DNA of 64,000 nucleotides from contig OZ021723.1 of the NCBI GenBank assembly GCA_963978545.1, positions 9,711,593 to 9,775,592 of the forward strand, given 5' to 3'. The translations under genes and the position numbers were made by a program. The notes under the pieces are model-generated. The model saw nothing but the letters and a program-made list of their open reading frames with translations, had not been told where the DNA came from and did no database searches. This stretch comes from Linyphia triangularis (lineage: Eukaryota > Arthropoda > Arachnida > Araneae > Linyphiidae). Numbering within the stretch: the first letter of the stretch is position 1; every line of letters begins with the position of its first letter. Below are positions 10,701 to 22,200 of this stretch, piece by piece.

Positions 10701-12876
10701 CTTTAGAACAATCTATCGAAAATCCGCACCCATAACCCTAACCTACCTCTTCTGTATTACTTTTATTTAAGTTTTTTAAATAATACTATGACTAATCCCA
10801 AAAAAAGAGGATAATCACTAGTAGATTTGTAGTGATAGTACTCTTGATGAATACTAACTAGCTGTTCGCTTTTATACCAGCTACTTTAGAACAATCTATC
10901 GAAAATCCGCACCCATAACCCTAACCTACCTCTTCTGTATTACTTTTATTTAAGTTTTTTAAATAATACTATGACTAATCCCAAAAAAAGAGGATAATCA
11001 CCCGTAGATTTGTAGTGATAGTACTCTTGATGAATACTAACTAGCTGTTCGCTTTTATACCAGCTACTTTAGAACAATCTATCGAAAATCCGCACCCATA
11101 ACCCTAACCTACCTCTTCTGTATTACTTTTATTTAAGTTTTTTAAATAATACTATGACTAATCCCAAAAAAAGAGGATAATCACCCGTAGATTTGTAGTG
11201 ATAGTACTCTTGATGAATACTAACTAGCTGTTCGCTTTTATACCAGCTACTTTAGAACAATCTATGGAAAATCCGCACCCATAACCCTAACCTACCTCTT
11301 CTGTATTACTTTTATTTAAGTTTTTTAAATAATACTATGACTAATCCCAAAAAAAGAGGATAATCACTAGTAGATTTGTAGTGATAGTACTCTTGATGAA
11401 TACTAACTAGCTGTTCGCTTTTATACCAGCTACTTTAGAACAATCTATCGAAAATCCGCACCCATAACCCTAACCTACCTCTTCTGTATTACTTTTATTT
11501 AAGTTTTTTAAATAATACTATGACTAATCCCAAAAAAAGAGGATAATCACCCGTAGATTTGTAGTGATAGTACTCTTGATGAATACTAACTAGTTGTTCG
11601 CTTTTATACCAGCTACTTTAGAACAATCTATCGAAAATCCGCACCCATAACCCTAACCTACCTCTTCTGTATTACTTTTATTTAAGTTTTTTAAATAATA
11701 CTATGACTAATCCCAAAAAAAGAGGATAATCACCCGTAGATTTGTAGTGATAGTACTCTTGATGAATACTAACTAGCTGTTCGCTTTTATACCAGCTACT
11801 TTAGAACAATCTATCGAAAATCCGCACCCATAACCCTAACCTACCTCTTCTGTATTACTTTTATTTAAGTTTTTTAAATAATACTATGACTAATCCCAAA
11901 AAAAGAGGATAATCACTAGTAGATTTGTAGTGATAGTACTCTTGATGAATACTAACTAGCTGTTCGCTTTTATACCAGCTACTTTAGAACAATCTATCGA
12001 AAATCCGCACCCATAACCCTAGCCTACCTCTTCTGTATTACTTTTATTTAAGTTTTTTAAATAATACTATGACTAATCCCAAAAAAAGAGGATAATCACT
12101 AGTAGATTTGTAGTGATAGTACTCTTGATGAATACTAACTAGCTGTTCGCTTTTATACCAGCTACTTTAGAACAATCTATCGAAAATCCGCACCCATAAC
12201 CCTAACCTACCTCTTCTGTATTACTTTTATTTAAGTTTTTTAAATAATACTATGACTAATCCCAAAAAAAGAGGATAATCACCCGTAGATTTGTAGTGAT
12301 AGTACTCTTGATGAATACTAACTAGCTGTTCGCTTTTATACCAGCTACTTTAGAACAATCTATCGAAAATCCGCACCCATAACCCTAACCTACCTCTTCT
12401 GTATTACTTTTATTTAAGTTTTTTAAATAATACTATGACTAATCCCAAAAAAAGAGGATAATCACCCGTAGATTTGTAGTGATAGTACTCTTGATGAATA
12501 CTAACTAGCTGTTCGCTTTTATACCAGCTACTTTAGAACAATCTATCGAAAATCCGCACCCATAACCCTAACCTACCTCTTCTGTATTACTTTTATTTAA
12601 GTTTTTTAAATAATACTATGACTAATCCCAAAAAAAGAGGATAATCGTCCATAGATTTGTAGTGATAGTACTCTTGATGAATACTAACTAGCTGTTCACT
12701 TTTTTACCAGCTACTTTAGAACAATCTATCGAAAATCCGCACCCATAACCCTAGCCTACCTCTTCTGTACTTTTATTTAAGTTTTACAAATAATACTATG
12801 ACTAATCCCAAAAAAGGAGGATAATCGTCCATAGATTTGAAGTGATAGTATGATCCTTGATGAATACTTACTACCT
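7747..12876. repeat. Satellite array, 183-bp unit (180-bp variant), about 28 copies
   Basis: The unit starts near GAATACTAACTAGCTGTTCG; successive starts are 7747, 7927, 8110, 8293, 8473 and so on. The 180-bp variant lacks TTA in TGTATTACTTT. Three variants at the site before TAGATTTGTAGTG (CACTAG, CACCCG, CGTCCAT) alternate. CACTAG dominates the middle, and CGTCCAT occurs only near the two edges. Each unit contains CATAACCCTAACCTACC, which slightly resembles the arthropod telomere repeat (CCTAA)n. The last unit (12780-12876) is degenerate. Confidence 0.97.
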
Positions 12877-13164
12877 GTTCACTTTCATACCAGCTACTCC
12901 ATCTCGATGTCTCATAAACCTGCAACCTACATCACTACTACCACTGCGGACTCTAGTCTATTCCAAATAACACTAAAAATTTTATTTTGTATCTCATATT
13001 CACTACTTTTCTTTTGCATACATTAAGAGGAAGACCTAGATGCGAATAGCCGCTATACATCTCTATGTTACAATCTTACAGCCCAGTGCATTTAGAAACT
13101 ATTTTCAATAAAAACCTTGAAATTTGGTGATTAGCTACGAAAAGAATCACTTAATGTAATGCCA
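12877..13164. other. Right flank of the satellite, unassigned
   Basis: Moderately complex sequence with no open frame or RNA gene recognised. Confidence 0.4.
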
Positions 13165-13447
13165 TGCATTGTTTTCTTTCAATGTCTTTGCCACTGATCT
13201 CTACTACAACTTCTGGATAGCGCTTGCTTGGTTACTGACTTGAAGTTGAAGAAGGCTCAATAATCACCATACGGATCTATACTAACAACTTCCCCCAAAA
13301 CTAGTTCAAATTTGTTTGTAACTATGGGCAACCTACTTCAAAGCATCATGGGGGGGGAAGTATTCAAATGACTTAATCTGCTTGCAGACCAGGAACCGCT
13401 AATAAGCAATCCAGAAGTTGTAGCAGAGATTAGTGGTCTATGCATTA
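13165..13447. repeat. Inverted repeat, possible small MITE
   Basis: CTACTACAACTTCTGGAT at 13201 is complementary to ATCCAGAAGTTGTAGCAG near 13410, and the ends carry ATGCATTG and TATGCATTAC. This gives a hairpin of about 280 bp with a central loop. No second copy is in this window. Confidence 0.5.
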
Positions 13448-13549
13448 CAAATAAAAATAAAAATAGAAAAAGTCAACACCAGGTGGAGCCACTACAAATG
13501 CATTGACGTAAGGATTTCAAATATAAAATATATTAGACGCTATTTTTGA

Positions 13550-14282
13550 GTAAGGTACATATATACAATTGAGATGTTTTTCTTTAATTTTTAGGTTATA
13601 ATTTCAAACTTTTTGGCAGTATATCAGAATTAAAAATGATGCATTTTTATATACAAACTTTTTTTTTCCGTCAATTTTTTAATCAGCTAATTGCAATTAA
13701 AGTCACTAATTAGTACATTATTAGAACAAACATAAATAAACTTGTAATTAACTTAGAGGTATTATTTTTATTGCAAATAAGAGATAGTATATTGACGCAT
13801 GTTCCTATGGAGCATTTTGAATTTGGCTTCAATATTTATTTAATTATAAATTTTTAAATGAAAAGTTTGAAAAAATACATAGTTTTTAACAAAAAATTAA
13901 GATTAAAATCTGCATAAAAAATGTTTTTATAACAATATATATTAGATTCTTCAAAGAAAACACATTCACAACTATTTTCTACAAAACAAAATTAGAATTT
14001 TGTGAATCGGACCATTTTTCATGAATTTATGACCGTTGGCGTAAAGTCATACAACACCAACATGTCATTCTCCAGAAATCGCTTTTAAAGTTTACTACTC
14101 TAATGAACGGGATACAAAACTGTTTCACAAAACCTACTGTAATTTAAAAAGTAATTTGAGTCTCAGAAAGAAAATGGTATCACATTAATGGTAATGAATT
14201 CGGGAATATTTTAAAAACAAAAAACAAAAACGCAGACTTGAGTCAAATTTCGCGATTCCTAATGTATATGTTTACCTTAAGT
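13550..14282. mobile_element. MITE-like repeat with AAGGTA ends, copy 1
   Basis: It is about 730 bp and repeated at 52842-53564. Left end AAGGTACATATATACA and right end TGTATATGTTTACCTTAA are inverted repeats. TTAA is present at the right and degenerate at the left. The copies diverge at scattered sites and share no ORF. It probably belongs to the group of TTAA elements. Confidence 0.65.
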
Positions 14283-14480
14283 AATCATTTTCGTACCTAC
14301 TCACCAAATTTCAAAGTTTTATACAAAGAAGTTTCTAAATGAACTGGGCTATACTAAACTTCAACCTAACTAGACATCACTTAGACGGTAGATCGTCACA
14401 GTGCTCATAGGTATTTAATCCATTTTGGCGGAGTGAAGACATAATTCTCGCCAAACCTTATAGCCTTTTGTTCTCTACAG

Positions 14481-15189
14481 CAGGGGTTCCCAACCTTTTT
14501 GCACCTGCGTACCACTTGACTTTTTGAGAAATTTTGGCGTACCACCAGACCTAAATATTTAAATAAATGTATAATATTTACTCTTCTAAAAATGTTCAAA
14601 GGCTTTTTGAATTAAATTCCTGAGAAAACTTCATATTTAATGGTTAGATATTTGTTTATTTATAACCTGCTTATAATAAAGGAGAAATAAAAAAAGTTAA
14701 AATGGTATTAATTTACAGTTTTATTAATTACCCATAGGTCTAAAAACATACAAATAAAAAATTAGTACAAACTCAGCAAAAAATTAATCATCATGCAAAA
14801 TATACTTTTATAGTCTTTAGTGCGAAACTTGTTGTTGTATGCCTGTGATTAAAATATCAACATTAGGAGTAATGGAGCTTATCTTCAATCTTAAGTCCCC
14901 TTCAACACTTATTTTGCTTCTATGTTTATTTTTTATGTACAAAAGTTCAGAAAATCCACTCTCACACAAGTAACTCGTAACAAATGGCATAAAAAATAGC
15001 AGAGCTTGCCAGAAGATCAAAGGGTAGTACTCGGTTTTACATCCGATCCAGAAGCTAATTAAAGATTTCTCTTTAAAATAATCTTTCATGGAACTATTTT
15101 CTGTAAGATCGATAAAACTTTCTTTTAGTTCACCTGAAACCACCGTACCACCTGAAACGTTCCCGCGTACCACCGGTTGGGAACCCCTG
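14481..15189 (-). mobile_element. Non-autonomous hAT transposon
   Basis: The termini CAGGGGTTCCCAACC and GGTTGGGAACCCCTG are perfect inverted repeats of the well-known hAT type (start CAGGGG). Flanking octamers are CTCTACAG (14473-14480) and CTGTAGAG (15190-15197); these differ at two positions but fit the hAT preference for a TCTAGA-like target. The element is 709 bp and keeps only the 3' part of the transposase gene. Confidence 0.85.
14817..15173 (-). pseudogene. hAT transposase fragment, C-terminal domain
   Basis: This is an open frame of 118 residues. Residues about 15-112 match the C-terminal dimerisation region of hAT transposases of the ZBED5/FAM200 kind: a KEKSLISFW block, then FVTSYLCESGFSELLYIKNK, then VEGDLRLKISSITPNV. 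The BED zinc finger and the catalytic RNase H-like core are missing, as the whole element is only 709 bp. The frame opens inside the terminal region, so its first residues are not native. It cannot transpose DNA itself. Confidence 0.85.
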
Positions 15190-15429
15190 CTGTAGAGAAC
15201 AAAAGGCTATAAGGTTTGGCGAGAATTATGTCTTCACTCCGCCAAAATGGATTAAATACCTATAAGCACTGTGACGATCTACCGTCTAAGTGATGTCTAG
15301 TTAAGTTGAAGTTTAGTATAGAAGATAGTAACATAAAGAGTATAAGAAATTATCCTTACTATCCCTTCCTCTTAGATAACATATCCTTATATCAAACCAA
15401 ACTGGACTTGTTTAACATAAGCTGTAACT

Positions 15430-16165
15430 ATGCTATAAAAATCAGACAACGTGTCATTAGACAATTGCATGGCTTTCAAATCATCTTCAAAAGCGTTTTA
15501 TTATGAAGGAAATTTCGATAGCAATTAATTACTTCAGAAGATGTTATCCGCTTCAGACGACGACGTGTTGATATTTACAAGTATGTTTCAAAGGGCGATA
15601 AAACAATCGCGTGGCTTTCAAATCATCCGCAAAAACGTTTTATCAATAAGGAAATTTTCAATCGCATTACATTACATTATTTCAAAAGATGTTAAATTAA
15701 CTTTGAAATCTATGCGCATAAATTTTTAAAACAATTATCATGAAATTGTATTTTTGTAGTTACACCAGTTTCATACGCATTAGACGACTTGGGGCTGTTT
15801 ACAAATATGTTTCAAAAGGCGAGAAAGTTCTCACAAACAATGACCTGCAATCAAACAGGATGAGGTTTTTATACCTTATTTATACCCAATAAAGTGTCAT
15901 TAAACAATGGCATTGCTTTCAAATCATTTACAAAAGCATTTTATCAATAAGGAAATTTCAATTGTATTTAATTGCATTACTTCAAAAGATTTTAAATTTT
16001 GAAATTTATGAGCATAAACGTTCAAGACAGTTATCAAAAAAAATATTTTTTATAGTTACACCAGTTTTGTTCTCATGTGCGGTTTGCGGGTGTTTACAAG
16101 TATGTTTCAAAAGGCGAGAAACTTCTCACAAACAATAACCTACAATCAAACAGGAATAGGCTTTC
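15430..16165. repeat. Degenerate tandem duplication, unit about 295 bp
   Basis: Motif GGCTTTCAAATCAT recurs near 15472, 15617 and, changed, 15912. TATGTTTCAAAAGGCGAGAAA recurs at about 15803 and 16098, with a related form at 15580. Copies are diverged and the first is shortened. No coding potential. Confidence 0.65.
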
Positions 16166-17829
16166 ACTGTATCATACTCAACGGATTTAGTTTAATCTGA
16201 CAGAGAATAATTTTAAGAACGTGTTTTTCAATAAATGACGTACATGCCACGGCAATGTACAGATAGTCATGTAGAATATTCTATTTTGAAACTTTGGGAA
16301 CTTGTGAACATTGTAATAATATTTAGCCATATTGTATGTAATATCATGGCATTTTATAAAATAAGGAATTCTATCTGGGCGAAGTACGAAAAATTTTCAT
16401 GATAATGCTATTCTAAGACTATGATAAAACTATAAAAGAGGTGCATTTCTCAACTCAAAAGTATAAAAGTTTTTTTTTAAATAAAAGGTTGTTCAAAACA
16501 AATAGTATATCTTTATTAAAGAAACCAAATGTTAATCTAAAAATATAAATAACTACCTGAATACCCGTGCCAATGAACTTAAAACTATAAGAAGGCAAGC
16601 TTCGCCGATAAGTAAGTGCTGCCATCTTGAGGATTTTCCAAATTGAGAGCACAAAATTTTTGCCAAATTGCTCCGATTTCCAGACATGCGCAGAGCTTTA
16701 TTCTTGCTTTGGCGATGGTGCTTTTTAAACAAACAAATAAGAATATCAGATTTATTTCGTCGAATTCGTGGAAGATTTAAATAGCAGAACAAAAATGGAG
16801 GATTCTACTTTGCGAAGTAACATATTATTTATTCCAGTTTGTTCAAATTGTTCTCTTTTGTGCACAATAAATTTCGGTAATGTTCTGAAGATTATAAAAT
16901 TTTCAGAATTTTAACAGGACATTTTTTGCAGTGTAATAAAACTTGATGGTTAGTGTTCTTAATCGTTTGTTTTTATTTTTTCGTCTCATTCAGCAGGCTA
17001 GTTTTTATGTTAAATATAGTTGTTTTTTCCATGAACTTTTCTTTTTTTCTTACTTTGACATCGCTTGAAAGAATGTTTATCACTTGTTAGTTGTATAAAT
17101 GCACGCAATTATTGTGTGTTTATTATGATTTTTTGAGATTTGACGCCAATCTCAATTACCATTGCGGTTTTTTATTTGATGAATTAATAAAGCTAAATGA
17201 TTATTATCGACTGTTAGTAAATTCTTCTAAACTAGTACATGCTAAATGATATTGGTTTTTGCAGTTGCAAGTCATTTTTAAATTCTTGCACTCAATAACT
17301 AGATATTTTTTAGTTTCCTAATGTACTGCTTCGAAGAATGCATGGAAACTTTATCGAAAACATTTTCTTCTAGAATGTGTTTCAATAATTTTGTAATTAG
17401 TAATTTTGTTAATTCTTGATGTTCATATTTCTTACGAAAACTTACTAAAAGTTCACCAATATTGGAATATTCTGTAAAAAACCCAAATATAATTTTAGGA
17501 TTCATATTTCATTACAGGATGGAACTTTTGCTGTAGTGGTTCAACATAATATTAATATTGTTTAAAAAAGTATTCTATTATTTTAGTTAAAAATATAAAT
17601 TAACACAAATTTGGTTGGGTGTGTAAATTTTTTAAGTGAAAGTTTAATGAGCTAGGCAGATTTGTTCTTTTTTTGGATAAAAGATTTCTGGGAAACCATA
17701 AAATGAAATCGCCAAATGAAACCAAAAGGAGCGATAAGCTTGCCAATGTAGAAACCCTGCAATGACGTCATGTGCTCTCAACTATATTACATTACCTCTA
17801 TGGAAGCTTGCCATCTTTAACCCGAAGGG
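16166..17829. other. Unassigned AT-rich stretch with possible Helitron 3' remnant
   Basis: CTGAATACCCGTGC at about 16557-16570 matches the reverse complement of the Helitron 3' end at 19091, but CTAG is changed, so it may be a decayed copy. A CRE-like TGACGTCA lies at about 17764. No gene recognised. Confidence 0.35.
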
Positions 17830-18905
17830 TTATTATAGTATCTTTGCCCGTGCATCGCTACGAAATTTTAACGTATGCAATATTTTAGCTAGCTATAAGG
17901 TCTCGCACTGCGGAAATCCGTCATTGGTGTATAGGTCCCAAGTTTTGGCGCTTCGCTCGCAGGAAGGTTCATTGCTACGCAAAATCGAGCTCACTTTGTT
18001 CGCTGAAAAGTTCATTGACACATAAGTACAGGCTTACTTCACTCGTTGAAAGGTTCATTGTTGCGTAAGAATAAGCTCGCTTCACTCACTAAAATCTAAT
18101 TGCTACGTAAAGCCTTAATATTAGAAGCCTCTCCCCTGTCGAGACACACACACACACACACACACAAAAATCTCCGTTAATACAATAACACAACACGCCT
18201 TTAAGATTATTTTAGCACGTGTTTGTGGAAAGCAAAATTAGAAGGCTAAAACTACTCTTGTTGAAACTTTCAGGGCTCTAGGCCTATTAGAAGTCCCTTT
18301 TTGTGAAAATATTAATTAAAAAATTTAATCAAAAAACAAATTAAATTTTTGACATTTTTTTTTTTGTCAATAGTCCAATTAGAATGCCAAAACTACTTGT
18401 GTTGAAAATTTCAGAACTGTAACCCAAGTAAAAATCGTTTTGCAAAATATGTGTTAATTAATTAAATAATTAATTAAAAAAGAACTAAATAAAAATTTTA
18501 AATTCTGTTTTACAAAAGTCCAATTAGAAGGCCAAACCTACTTAAGTTTAAAATTTTAGAGATGTAGCCCTATTAGAAATCGTTTTGTAAAATATTTATT
18601 AACTAATTTAAAAAATTAATTAAATAAGAACTAAATAAAAATTTAAAATTCTGTTTATCAAACAATTAGGAGGTCACAACTACTTATGTTGAAAATTTCA
18701 GAGCTGTAGCCCTATTAGATGTCGTTTTGTTAAGTATATATTAATTAATTAAAAAAGAACTAAATAAAAATTTAAAATTCTGTTTTTCAAAAGTCCAATT
18801 AAAAAGCCAAAACTACTTATGTTGAAAATTTCAGAACTGTAGCCCTATTAAAAACCGTTTTGTAAAATATTTATTAATTAATTAAAAAAAAAAATTAATA
18901 AATAC
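17830..18905 (-). mobile_element. Non-autonomous Helitron remnant (subfamily 1), copy 2
   Basis: On the minus strand this matches the element at 1690-2768 nearly end to end, with the same internal repeats (about 135-145 bp at 18374, 18519, 18662, 18795) and the 3' hairpin region CGTAGCGATGCACGGG. The terminal CTAG is mutated. A (CA)n run lies at about 18145-18165. Noncoding. Confidence 0.65.
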
Positions 18906-19090
18906 CATACCGTCCGTTACTGGGAAGAAATGGTGTTTTTTTTTGGCATCTATACTAACTTTCATCCTAAACTTGTTTGTTTTGGCTTCTAAACTAACTT
19001 GTTTATAAACTAACTTAATTGTTTTACCACTTATCAATTGAATCACACTGAATTTTAAAACAGGTTAGTCGAGGAAGGATATATGTGATA
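18906..19090. other. Short spacer between two Helitron elements
   Basis: AT-rich, with repeats of AACTAACTT-like motifs. No feature recognised. Confidence 0.4.
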
Positions 19091-19229
19091 CTAGCTGAAT
19101 ACCCGTGCTGCGCTACGAAATTTTACCATTAGCATTTTAGCGATCAAAAGACATTCATGTATTCTACACTTCAGACGTTTGCTCCCATTTCGATCCCGAC
19201 AAATTGATTTATCAAAATATTAACTTTCC

Positions 19230-22200
19230 TTTGTTGACATTTTAAACGAAATTTATAATTGTGAATAGTAAACTGGAATAGTTTATTGTGTTTATGTTTG
19301 CTCTTAGTTCTAAATTTCAAAGTAGTAGCTGTATTGGAATTGAGACATTAAGTTAATCCTCGTATAGTTTCAATATTGCGTCGTCTTTTCATCCCTTAAA
19401 AATTCGTTAATCGATATTGGAATGACTTATTTTTTTAACATTTGCAAAAAAATATCAGAAAAATGACTACATTGGAAGAGGAACATTCGGATATCCCTCG
19501 TTTGGAACATTTAACCCCTTCTCGACCCCTTAAAGTTGGTTAATCGAGAACAGAATAGCTTACTTTTTCTATGTTTAATCTTTTTTTACATTTGTACCAA
19601 ATTTCCGAGTTGTGACCATATGGGAAGTGGTACATTCGAATATTCCTCGTTTGGAACGTTTAACCCCTTTTCCACCCCTTGATCCACCCGAGATCGGAAT
19701 AGTTTACTTTTTCTGCGTTTGTCTTTATTGATATTCACACCCGTTTTCGGAATTGTGAAAATATGAGAAGTAGGACATTCGAATATATCGCTCGTTTGGA
19801 ACGTTTAACCCCTTTTTGACCTCTTAAAATGGGTTCATCGAGATCGGAATAGCTAACATTTTCTATGTTTACCATTGTTGACATTTGTACCAATTTTTAG
19901 AGTTGTGACGAAATGAGAAGTAGACATTCGAATATTCCTCGTTTGGAACTTTTAACCCCTTTTCGACCCCTTAAAGTGGGTTAATCGAGATCGGAATAGT
20001 TTACTTTTTCTATTTTTACCATTGTTGATATTTGTGCCGATTTTCAGAGTTGTGACTATGTGGGATATAGGATTTTCGAATGTCCCCCGTTTGGAACGTT
20101 TAACCCCTTTTCGACCCCTTAAAGTGGGTTAATCGAGATCGGAATAGTTTACTTTTTCTATTTTTACCATTGTTGATATTTGTGCCGATTTTCAGAGTTG
20201 TGACTATGTGGGAAGTAGGATTTTCGAATGTCCCCCGTTTGGAACGTTTAACCCCTTTTCGACCCCTTAAAGTGGGTTAATCGAGATCGGAATAGTTTAC
20301 TTTTTCTATTTTTACCATTGTTGATATTTGTGCCGATTTTCAGAGTTGTGACTATGTGGGAAGTAGGATTTTCGAATGTCCCCCGTTTGGAACGTTTAAC
20401 CCCTTTTCGACCCCTTAAAGTGGGTTAATCGAGATCGGAATAGTTTACTTTTTCTATTTTTACCATTGTTGATATTTGTGCCGATTTTCAGAGTTGTGAC
20501 TATGTGGGAAGTAGGATATTCGAATGTCCTCCGTTTGGAACGTTTAACCCCTTTTCGACCCCTTAAAGTGGGTTAATCGAGATCGGAATAGTTTACTTTT
20601 TCTATTTTTACCATTGTTGATATTTGTGCCGATTTTCAGAGTTGTGACTATGTGGGAAGTAGGATTTTCGAATGTCCCCCGTTTGGAACGTTTAACCCCT
20701 TTTCGACCCCTTAAAGTGGGTTAATCGAGATCGGAATAGTTTACTTTTTCTATTTTTAACATTGTTGATATTTGTGCCGATTTTCAGAGTTGTGACTATG
20801 TGGGAAGTAGGATATTCGAATGTCCCCCGTTTGGAACGTTTAACCCCTTTTCGACCCCTTAAAGTGGGTTAATCGAGATCGGAATAGTTTACTTTTTCTA
20901 TTTTTACCATTGTTGATATTTGTGCCGATTTTCAGAGTTGTGACTATGTGGGAAGTAGGATATTCGAATGTCCCCCGTTTGGAACGTTTAACCCCTTTTC
21001 GACCCCTTAAAGTGGGTTAATCGAGATCGGAATAGTTTACTTTTTCTATTTTTACCATTGTTGATATTTGTGCCGATTTTCAGAGTTGTGACTATGTGGG
21101 AAGTAGGATTTTCGAATATCCCCCGTTTGGAACGTTTAACCCCTTTTCGACCCCTTAAAGTGGGTTAATCGAGATCGGAATAGTTTACTTTTTCTATTTT
21201 TACCATTGTTGATATTTGTGCCGATTTTCAGAGTTGTGACTATGTGGGAAGTAGGATATACGAATGTCCCCCGTTTGGAACGTTTAACCCCTTTTCGACC
21301 CCTTAAAGTGGGTTAATCGAGATCGGAATAGTTTACTTTTTCTATTTTTACCATTGTTGATATTTGTGCCGATTTTCAGAGTTGTGACTATGTGGGAAGT
21401 AGGATTTTCGAATATCCCCCGTTTGGAACGTTTAACCCCTTTTCGACCCCTTAAAGTGGGTTAATCGAGATCGGAATAGTTTACTTTTTCTATTTTTACC
21501 ATTGTTGATATTTGTGCCGATTTTCAGAGTTGTGACTATGTGGGAAGTAGGATATACGAATGTCCCCCGTTTGGAACGTTTAACCCCTTTTCGACCCCTT
21601 AAAGTGGGTTAATCGAGATCGGAATAGTTTACTTTTTCTATTTTTACCATTGTTGATATTTGTGCCGATTTTCAGAGTTGTGACTATGTGGGAAGTAGGA
21701 TATTCGAATGTCCCCCGTTTGGAACGTTTAACCCCTTTTCGACCCCTTAAAGTGGGTTAATCGAGATCGGAATAGTTTACTTTTTCTATTTTTACCATTG
21801 TTGATATTTGTGCCGATTTTCAGAGTTGTGACTATGTGGGAAGTAGGATATTCGAATGTCCCCCGTTTGGAACGTTTAACCCCTTTTCGACCCCTTAAAG
21901 TGGGTTAATCGAGATCGGAATAGTTTACTTTTTCTATTTTTACCATTGTTGATATTTGTGCCGATTTTCAGAGTTGTGACTATGTGGGAAGTAGGATTTT
22001 CGAATATCCCCCGTTTGGAACGTTTAACCCCTTCTCGACCCCTTAAAGTTGGTTAATCGAGAACAGAATAGCTTACTTTTTCTATGTTTAATCTTTTTTT
22101 ACATTTGTACCAAATTTCCGAGTTGTGACCATATGGGAAGTGGTACATTCGAATATTCCTCGTTTGGAACGTTTAACCCCTTTTCCACCCCTTGATCCAC

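Larger units (their letters stand above)
14352..15318. mobile_element. TA-target palindromic MITE, interrupted by hAT
   Basis: The ends TACTAAACTTCAACCTAACT and its complement are flanked by TA (14350-14351, 15319-15320). Arms of about 125 bp include CTCGCCAAACC and the ATTTTGGCGGAG motif. The centre is split by the hAT element at 14481-15189. Related copies are at 28433-29400, 49928-50171, 62397-62635 and 63815-64000. Confidence 0.85.

Noticed and set aside
7747..12876. Internal telomere repeats
   Set aside because: Only one short CTAACCT-like match per 183-bp unit; there is no true (TTAGG)n run.
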